23,843 bases of DNA from Chara braunii (lineage: Eukaryota > Streptophyta > Charophyceae > Charales > Characeae), in assembly GCA_003427395.1 (NCBI GenBank), contig BFEA01000046.1, positions 2,954,581 to 2,978,423 of the forward strand, given 5' to 3'. Both the position numbers and the translations under genes were made by a program. Under the pieces are notes generated by a model. That model saw only the letters and a program-made list of their open reading frames with translations. It ran no database searches and was not told the origin of the DNA. Positions 18,691 through 23,843 of the stretch are shown one piece after another; position 1 is the stretch's first letter; each line of letters begins with the position of its first letter.

Positions 18691-18966
18691 GATTGATGCC
18701 CAATTTTTATTTGGGATTCCCCATGTCTCCGGCAGTCCCATTTTTATTATTCCCATTTTCCTTGGGCATGCCGAACACTTCTCAGGCCGCGGGACCCTCG
18801 CCTTGCCGTCGCCTATTGTCGTTATGCTCCCGTGTGCCTATGACACCGTTTTCTAGCATTTTGGGCGTGCCGTGACTTATTTCCTCTCGGCCTAGGCATC
18901 CCCAGGCAGTCCGTTAATTCCCGGACACCAACCACAGCCAATTTCCTAGTCCCACAGCCCTACGTC
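18691..18966. other. sequence between LTR-like copies
   Basis: C/T-rich spacer with recurrent phrases such as CAATTTTTATTTGGG (18700) and CCCATTTTTATTATTCCCATTTTCCTTGGGCATGCC (about 18737-18772), similar in style to the flanking repeats. A short CAGTCCGTTAATTCCCGGAC palindrome (18907-18926) echoes the one at 19808-19829. No gene seen. Confidence 0.45.
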
Positions 18967-19255
18967 ATGCCCCATGCCCAAGGGAAATGAAGCGTTAATT
19001 TTCCAAGGGCATCCGGGCTCAATTTTGACTCCCGGAGCACTCAAAACTTGTGTTTGTCCCTCCCTATGCAATCTGTTGTAACTTGGATCGCAGTAGGGTT
19101 GTTTTCTTTACCTTAATGCCCCACAATTAGCCCCCAACTGAAAGAAAAAGAAGCGGTCAACTCTCAAGTGCATCCAGCCTCCATTTTGGCTCCCGGTGCA
19201 CCTAAAACATGTGTTTGGCCTCCCATAGGTGATCCGTTATTTTTCGGTTGCAAGG
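18967..19255. repeat. ~161-bp tandem duplication, 2 diverged copies
   Basis: Landmarks in the first copy (ATGCCCCA, GAAGCG, GCATCC, CTCCCGG.GCAC, AAAAC.TGTGTTTG) recur about 161 bases later (GAAGCG at 18989 and 19150, for example). The copies differ at many positions. The duplication lies between the two LTR-like copies. Confidence 0.7.
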
Positions 19256-19259
19256 GGCC

Positions 19260-19302
19260 TTGATTTTCTTTGATTTTCTCTGCATAAATCAAAGAAAATC
19301 AA
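19260..19302. repeat. 17-bp perfect hairpin
   Basis: The arms are 19260-19276 (TTGATTTTCTTTGATTT) and 19286-19302 (AAATCAAAGAAAATCAA), perfectly complementary with a 9-base loop. It is the longest uninterrupted stem in the window. It is AT-rich and has no T-run typical of a bacterial terminator, and the genome is eukaryotic, so no terminator role is claimed. Confidence 0.85.
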
Positions 19303-19428
19303 AGTCTTTTGTAACCGCCATATGCCAAAATGAATCTGGTCCAAAATGTCCTCCCTAGGTGACCGTTTTCGTTCGTTAGTGCCCTTTCGACTTTCCCCCT
19401 TTTCTTTTTTTTTTCTTTTTTTTTTTCC

Positions 19429-19792
19429 TCCACTTGTTGACAACAGGGACTTGCTAGTCCCTACTTGTTGCAGTCCCAACTGACGGCCAACTCACTCATC
19501 CTCTCTCACCTCCCATTTTCTTTTTTTTTTCTTTTTCTTTTTGCATGCCAAGTATCAACTAGCCGTTAAGGCCCTTTTCTCATTTTTCTTTTCTCTTCTT
19601 TTCTTTTTCCTCCACTTGTGGACAGTTGGGACTTGTCAGTCCCTACTTGCTGCAGTCCCAACTGACGATCAACTCACTCATCGTCTCTCACCTCCCATTT
19701 TCTTTTTCTTTTCTTTTCTTTTTATTTGCATGCCAAGTGTCAAGTGGCCGTTAAGGCCCTTTTCTAGGCCCTTCCTCTTAGTTTTGACCCTT
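19429..19792. repeat. ~182-bp tandem subrepeat, 2 copies
   Basis: The unit TCCACTTGT(T/G)GACA...GGGACTTG...AGTCCCTACTTG.TGCAGTCCCAACTGACG...CTCACCTCCCATTTTC(T)n...GCATGCCAAGT.TCAA...GCCGTTAAGGCCCTTTTCT starts at 19429 and again at 19611. The two copies are very similar apart from T-tract length, hence a recent duplication. The second copy continues into LTR-like copy 2. The same two-unit structure is present, inverted, at 23484-23843. Confidence 0.85.
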
Positions 19793-20310
19793 CCTATGCC
19801 CAAGGGTCAGTCCGTTATTTCTCGGACTGCACTTGTAGCCCTCTCATGCCCACAAGACCCCCCGTTTGCCTCCTTTTCCTCCAAAGGTTGGGCCCCCATG
19901 TTCCGATTTTCTTCCGGAGGCCTATTTTTCTCATGGAGCCTTTCTTGGCTCCTTTTTCTTGGGGGAGGTCAATCCGAGATTTTTCGGATTGCTCCCATGC
20001 CTCTAGCACTTATTTTCTTTACATTTTTTTTTTTTTTCGCCTTCCCACTTGCTCCCACTAGTGCTTGCACTAGTGGTGCTAATAATTTTGGTCGTCAAGA
20101 TCTCTGATCTTGACGGTGCAACTTGCTTTAATTATTTGCACCACATGTCGTACCACCATTTTCCCGTGAGACGTCACAAGTCCCCGCCACTTGTCCCGTG
20201 CTAGTCCCCGACACTAGTCCCGCTAGTAGTCCCGCCGGTACTTGTCCCGCCGGCACTTGTCCGGATACCGCATTTTTTGCTTGGTCCCATGTGGTCCCCG
20301 GCACCTCCCC
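19624..20310. repeat. LTR-like repeat, copy 2
   Basis: Best-preserved copy of the repeat. Perfect stems include 19624-19633/19654-19663 (AGTTGGGACT/AGTCCCAACT), 19808-19814/19823-19829 (CAGTCCG/CGGACTG), 19935-19940/19947-19952 (GGAGCC/GGCTCC), 19970-19976/19985-19991 (CAATCCG/CGGATTG), 20055-20064/20067-20076 (CCACTAGTGC/GCACTAGTGG) and 20093-20102/20106-20115 (CGTCAAGATC/GATCTTGACG). Its last part (20180-20260) has short tandem CTTGTCCCG(C)/CTAGTCCCCG units. It ends where the pol relic begins. About 560 bp overlapping its 5' part (19395-19955) recur inverted at 23282-23843. The TGGTCCCCGGC end could be a primer-binding region on either strand, but I cannot match it to a tRNA. Confidence 0.78.
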
Positions 20311-20604
20311 TCAAAGGAGAGACGAAAGAAGAAGCGCGACCGGGATTGAGAGAAAGATAATAAGAACCGAGATTGACAAAGGAGGGATGGCCTCCTCCGA
20401 TATTATTATTGTGACGAGGAAGGTTATACTCTAACCCGATGTCCAACGTTAGAGAAAGAACTTGAAGAAGGGATTGTCAAGAAAAACGTGAATGGATATA
20501 TCTATGATGCCAATTGGAACAAGGTAGATTTCTGAGTCAAAGGAGAGATGCGACCAGTAATCTTAGAAAAGGCTAAGGAGATAAAAAGAAGAAGGTTAGG
20601 GTTA
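20311..20604 (+). pseudogene. Ty3/gypsy gag end with degenerate zinc knuckle
   Basis: Bases 20401-20442 read YYYCDEEGYTLTRC, with the exact spacing of a C-x2-C-x4-H-x4-C zinc knuckle but Tyr in place of the first Cys and of the His. Each change needs one transition. CPTLEKELEEGIV and an NWNKVDF phrase follow, then a TGA (about 20533-20535) and KGEMRPVI. The order knuckle, CP(T/K)L, ID(W/F)xxxG(G/E)MR is the same as in the minus-strand gag at 4149-5054, so both relics belong to one lineage. The 5' part of gag is missing: sequence upstream of about 20311 is the LTR-like repeat. RNA binding by this remnant is unlikely without its zinc ligands. Confidence 0.7.
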
Positions 20605-21000
20605 ATGTTATCACCTTTGATATGCTACCCCTGAAGATAGTGGCCCAAGACAACAATCCTGGAAGTCAAAACCTGAATGTATTCCATATCAGTCAGAGGG
20701 AGGTTGAAGAAAAAAAGCGGGAGAAGGCTCAAAGAGAGCTAGACCAAGTGATTGATGGGACCAAGGACCTAGTGAAGGAAGGAAAAAGAAAAGAAGCTGC
20801 CGGGAAAAAGAAAAAATTAGTCTCGAGGTCCGAGGCCGAGGAGGGTGTCTCGATAAATGAAGTAGTAAAGAAACTGCTTGAAGAAACGAAGATCACCCTA
20901 TCCTAAAAAGAGGCGGTAGCCTTGGTGCCAAAGTTTAGGGAAAAGCTAAAAAAGATGGTTGAGAGGCAGAAGGCATCAATAGCCTAAAACTCTTCCCTAA
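20605..21000 (+). pseudogene. gag-protease linker of Ty3/gypsy relic
   Basis: After a frame change near 20600 the reading continues as NVITFDMLPLKIV, a highly charged Lys/Glu-rich helical segment (about 20697-20850), and a conserved-looking segment VSINEVVKKLLEETKITLS. A TAA (20904-20906) is followed in the same frame by KEAVALVPKFREKLKKMVERQKASIA and a TAG near 20984. In this type of element a segment of this kind links the Gag knuckle to the retropepsin. I recognise it by position and by the ITLS...EAVAL..KFREKL pattern, not by catalytic residues. Confidence 0.55.
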
Positions 21001-21448
21001 GCATGTGGAAAGAGATCCGTCTGGTACCAAGATGAGGTTTGGTAATATGTCGTGTGGATACTTGAATATCACCGTAAATGACGTGAAAGTTAAAGCCCTG
21101 GTGGACTTCGAGGCCGAGATGGTGCTTATGTCCTCGACCACGATAAAATCATGTGGGCTTGGAATAGATAAGAAAGTCAATCATCAGCTCTCCAATATAG
21201 CCGGATTCCTGCCTTTGGAGGGATTCATTGATGATATGCCTATCTGAATTGGGACTTTGCAGACCGAGATCCTGGGGTTTGTGGTTCCTAACTTGGACCA
21301 TGATTGCATCCTAGGAGCCCCTTTCCTACATAGGATGAAGGCTTGTGCGTTCTTTGGCCATGATGGGGTGGTCTGACTCTCTCTTCAGGATCCTATCACT
21401 GGTCAAGAACATACTTTTATGATAAGTGATAGCCACCATCCTCGCCAT
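21001..21448 (+). pseudogene. retropepsin-like aspartic protease, active site lost
   Basis: The reading MRFGNMSCGYLNITVNDVKVKALVDFEAEMVLMS (from about 21032) has the strand, turn and strand layout of a retropepsin N-terminal half. The catalytic Asp-Thr/Ser-Gly triad is changed to Asp-Phe-Glu: the Asp remains, the next two residues do not fit. Downstream, IAGFLPLEGFIDDMPI, then IGTLQTEILGFVVPNLDHDCILGAPFL, corresponds to the second half, with DCILGAPFL as the typical ILG-type flap/core strand. TGA codons interrupt at 21245-21247 and 21374-21376. The family processes Gag-Pol polyproteins; this copy cannot. It lies in frame with the Lys-rich ORF that follows. Confidence 0.78.
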
Positions 21449-21715
21449 CAGCGATGTGTTAACTCTCTTAAGCATAAAGAATGTGACAAGTTAATTGAGG
21501 AAGTACGAGCAAAGCTAAAAGAAAGTGGAATAACAGACGAGGAAACAATGATTAAAGTAAATGATATCGGAAAGATGCTCAAGCTCCTGGATAAAGCGAA
21601 GGAGTTAGGCGACAAGAGCGAGATGAAAAAACTTAAGGATGTTGTGAGGGTGGCAAAAGTTGGCACGATGCAGCTCACCTTCTCTGCAACTAGGTTTTTT
21701 TTGGAAAAATAGTCA
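21449..21715 (+). pseudogene. charged linker between protease and reverse transcriptase
   Basis: An open stretch of about 88 codons that continues the protease frame. It is Lys/Glu/Asp-rich with helical periodicity (LIEEVRAKLKESG, IGKMLKLLDKAKELGDKSEMKKLKDVVRVAKV). Its end, TMQLTFSATRFFLEK, is followed by a TAG. No catalytic motif. By position it corresponds to the connector between protease and RT in these elements. Confidence 0.55.
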
Positions 21716-21718
21716 CCG

Positions 21719-22126
21719 AATCGAAGAGGAAGCATAAGCGCAAGGGCGTTAAGAAGAATCCGGTGACAGTCCTGATAGAAAAAAACTACAATGAGGCATT
21801 AGCGAAGGAAAGAAAGATAATTAAAAGATTAAGAGCGGCTGCATTAAAAGGAGGAAGAATTACCCCAGAGTGGTTCAAAATAATGAAGGTAGAGGCCGAT
21901 GACTTCCTTCTGCCGGCTGAGAAGAACTTCATATGTAAATTATGTCAAAAGTACAGTGGTGTCTTTTCCTTTAATGATGAGGAGAGGGGACGACTGGACG
22001 TTAACATGATCAAGATGGTCAAGATCTAGACCGTTCCTCACACACCTTTGAATGACAGACCCACAAAATATGCTCAGAAGGAAGAAGAAGAGGTAATGAA
22101 ATACATAAACCAGAAGATCGTCTCCA
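21719..22126 (+). pseudogene. reverse transcriptase N-terminal region
   Basis: In the frame starting near 21719: a basic stretch, then LKGGRITPEWFKIMKVEADDFLLPAEKNFICKLCQKYSGVFSFNDEERGRLDVNMIKMVKI, a TAG at 22027-22029, and TVPHTPLNDRPTKYAQKEEEEVMKYINQKI. The pattern 'Y.GVF.F.DEERG.LD..MI..V.I.TVPH.P.N.RP' followed by an EEEVM helix is the usual entry into a Ty3/gypsy RT domain. The frame ends in two stops at about 22132, where the sequence jumps directly to the YxDD region in another frame; the fingers and first palm motifs are absent. Confidence 0.75.
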
Positions 22127-22600
22127 TACATTGATGACAATCCGATTAAAGGACCGAAGGAAAGGGATGAGACTTTAATGGATGGTCGAGTCAGGCGGTT
22201 TGTGTGGAAACATACGCAGGGAGTGACAAAAGTATTGGAAAGGTTGACTAAGTACAACTTAACAGTCAGTGGGCTAAATCGTTATTATTTCAAAATGAGG
22301 TAACAATTCTAGGTTTTAGGTGTTTTCTATAAGGGAGAAATCCCGATCCAAAGAAGGTGGATAAAATCATGAAATGGTCTATGCCTCTAAAGACGGTTGG
22401 GGAGGTAAGGAGTTTCCTAGGGGTCTGCAACTTCTAGCGGATCTTCATTTCCGGGTTTGCCAGGATAGCGGAACCCCTTAGAAAGATGGCGCGACAAGGA
22501 GTCATCCTTGAGTGGTGAAATCAAAGACCGGCGGCAGCACGAGCACTTCAAGATAAGTTAAAAGACGGTGGAGTCCTACAGGGGGTACTCCACTTCGACG
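22127..22600 (+). pseudogene. reverse transcriptase YIDD box, thumb and connection
   Basis: Bases 22127-22138 encode YIDD, the RT catalytic box, followed by NPIKGPKERDET, a helical segment FVWKHTQGVTKVLERLTKYNLTVSG, then (after a frame change near 22298) VTILGF and PDPKKVDKIMKWSMPLKTVGEVRSFLGVCNF. A TAG at 22435-22437 is followed by RIFISGFARIAEPLRKM and a TGA at 22516-22518. This is the standard order of the last palm motif, thumb and connection leading into RNase H. Everything between the N-terminal entry and YIDD is missing, including the motif A Asp. The domain identity is firm and the enzyme is dead. Confidence 0.85.
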
Positions 22601-23281
22601 ATGAAAAGGGAAGACCTTTCATCATCAAGGCTGATGGTGGCCCCATAACCTTAGGGGGAGTGCTTGTGCAAAGAGATGAAAATGGAAAAGAAAGGTCACT
22701 TAGGTTCGAGAGTCGAACCCTTAATTCAATTGAAAGAAGCTATATTCAATTTAGGAAGGAGTTTTTTGCAATCTTGCACTGTCTCGGAGTGTTCCGACAC
22801 TATATTACGGGACGAAGATTCATCCTAAGAACGGATTCCACGACAGTAATCGGAGCAGTTAAGAGGCATCAGCAAGTAGATGTCATGGTCAGTAGATGAA
22901 TAACTCATATATGGACGTATGATTTTGTATTGAAAAAAATACCTACTGATAAAAATCGAGCCGATGAGTTAAGCCGAGTGGAATGGGGATCAATAGATGA
23001 TGAATCTCTTCATGAGGCACCCTTTGTTGACGAATTCCTTATGGAAGACGATGATGAAGGGCTACCTCTTGCTCCCAATTGTTATACGGTCACAACCATG
23101 GCAACCGGTAGAGAAGATTGTTGGGGAGAAAAGGAAGATTCCTACCTCCACTATCTTTTGATTCAGGAGGATGAGGAAGAAGGATGGTATGTGATGGTAG
23201 AACAGGCCGCTGTTGCAGCTCATGAGTTAGCTGAGAGTTCAAAAATGGTTGAGCGTCAACTGAATGAGATAGAGGATTGGT
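22601..23281 (+). pseudogene. RNase H domain and C-terminal tail of Ty3/gypsy pol
   Basis: The reading FIIKADGGPITLGGVLVQRDENGKERSLRFESRTLNSIERSYIQFRKEFFAIL, GVFRHYITGRRFILRTDS and THIWTYDFVLKKIPTDKNRADELSRVEW is a typical Ty3/gypsy RNase H. Acidic residues sit in the expected places: Asp in KADGG, Glu in RKEFFAI, Asp in LRTDS and Asp in NRADELS. A TGA at 22897-22899 interrupts just before ITHIW. The domain degrades the RNA strand of the RNA-DNA hybrid during reverse transcription. The tail is acidic (DDESLHEAPFVDEFLMEDDDEG) and has no integrase zinc finger or catalytic core. The open frame runs on to 23313, but its last codons are already inside the inverted LTR-like repeat, so the element is cut before integrase. 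Confidence 0.88.
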
Positions 23282-23843
23282 CAGAGCCAAAAGAGACTCC
23301 ATGTGAAAAATAGGCCTCCGGGAGAAAATCGGAGTATGGGGGTCCACCGTTTGGGAGAGAGGGAGGCAAACGGAGAATCTTGTGGGCATGAGAAGGCCAC
23401 AAGTGCAGTCCGAGAAATAACGGACTGCCCCTTGAGCATGGGAAGGGCCAAAACTAAGAGGAAGAACCTAGAAAAGGGCCTTAACGGCCACGTGACACTT
23501 GGCATGCAAATAAGACAAAGAAAAATAAAATAAAATGTGGGGGAATAAAACAAAAAGAGTGAGAGGGAGTAAGTGAGTTGGCCGTCAGTAGGGACTGCCA
23601 TAAGTAGGGACTAGTAGGTCCCTACTGTCCAAGAAAGAAGGAAAAAATAAAAGAAAAGAAAAATGAGAAAAATGACCTTAACAACTAGTTGACACTTGGC
23701 ATGCAAAGAGAAAAAGAAAAGAAAAAGAAAATGGGAGGTGAGAGAGGAGGAGTGAGTTGGCCGTCAGTAAGGACTGGCAAGTCCCTACTGTGCACAAGTG
23801 GGAGGGAAAAAAAAAGAAAAAAAAAAAAAAAAAGAAAAAAAAA
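23282..23843. repeat. inverted copy of LTR-like repeat
   Basis: This is the reverse complement of about 19395-19955, with high identity by eye over ~560 bp. It runs from GCCAA.A..(G)CTCCATG through TAGGCCTCCGG.AGAAAATCGG, CAGTCCGAGAAATAACGGACTG (23406-23427), CCTTAACGGCC, CTTGGCATGCAAA and both ~190-bp subrepeats, ending in poly(A)-rich sequence at the window edge. Pairable arms include 23586-23595/23618-23627 (CAGTAGGGAC/GTCCCTACTG). It starts abruptly within the repeat relative to copy 2, supplies the stop codon of the pol reading frame (TAG at 23311-23313), and probably continues past the window. Confidence 0.85.

Overview
The window looks like a piece of a large, repeat-rich nuclear genome. 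A land plant is the best guess, because one of the tandem genes starts in an ACAATGGCG context, the (GA)n and (GAA)n tracts are long, there is a ~172-bp satellite, and Ty3/gypsy relics dominate. A fungus with a large genome is not excluded, since the gag and integrase text also resembles fungal elements. No rRNA, tRNA, bacterial operon, CRISPR array or intact host gene was recognised. A 145-base N run (12754-12898) marks an assembly gap.

Layout. 1-419 is a 53-bp minisatellite; the same repeat returns in opposite orientation at 13073-14043, so the two arrays bracket about 12.6 kb. Inside that interval almost everything coding-like lies on the minus strand. Read from high to low coordinates it comprises four head-to-tail copies of an unrecognised ~255-270-codon gene (9723-6276), a decayed gag with a perfect CCHC zinc knuckle (5783-4149), badly eroded sequence, an integrase C-terminal module (2347-1932) with a 38-bp internal repeat expansion, and an acidic hypothetical ORF (1535-888). 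9724-12530 holds no gene I can support. A split (GA)n tract follows at 12600-12965.

14590-16546 is a satellite of ~172-bp units, each built of an 81-bp and a 91-bp half, followed by a purine-only GAA tract. From 17470 to 20310 lies pyrimidine-rich, palindrome-rich sequence containing two diverged direct copies of an LTR-like repeat (17994-18690 and 19624-20310). A plus-strand Ty3/gypsy relic (20311-23281) then runs gag knuckle, linker, retropepsin, reverse transcriptase with an internal deletion, RNase H. It ends where an inverted copy of the LTR-like repeat begins (23282-23843).

The two most interesting items are the four-copy gene array, whose members align end to end although each is broken, and the hairpins of the LTR-like repeat, several of which keep their pairing through paired base changes between copies. 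All comparisons were made by eye, without database searches.
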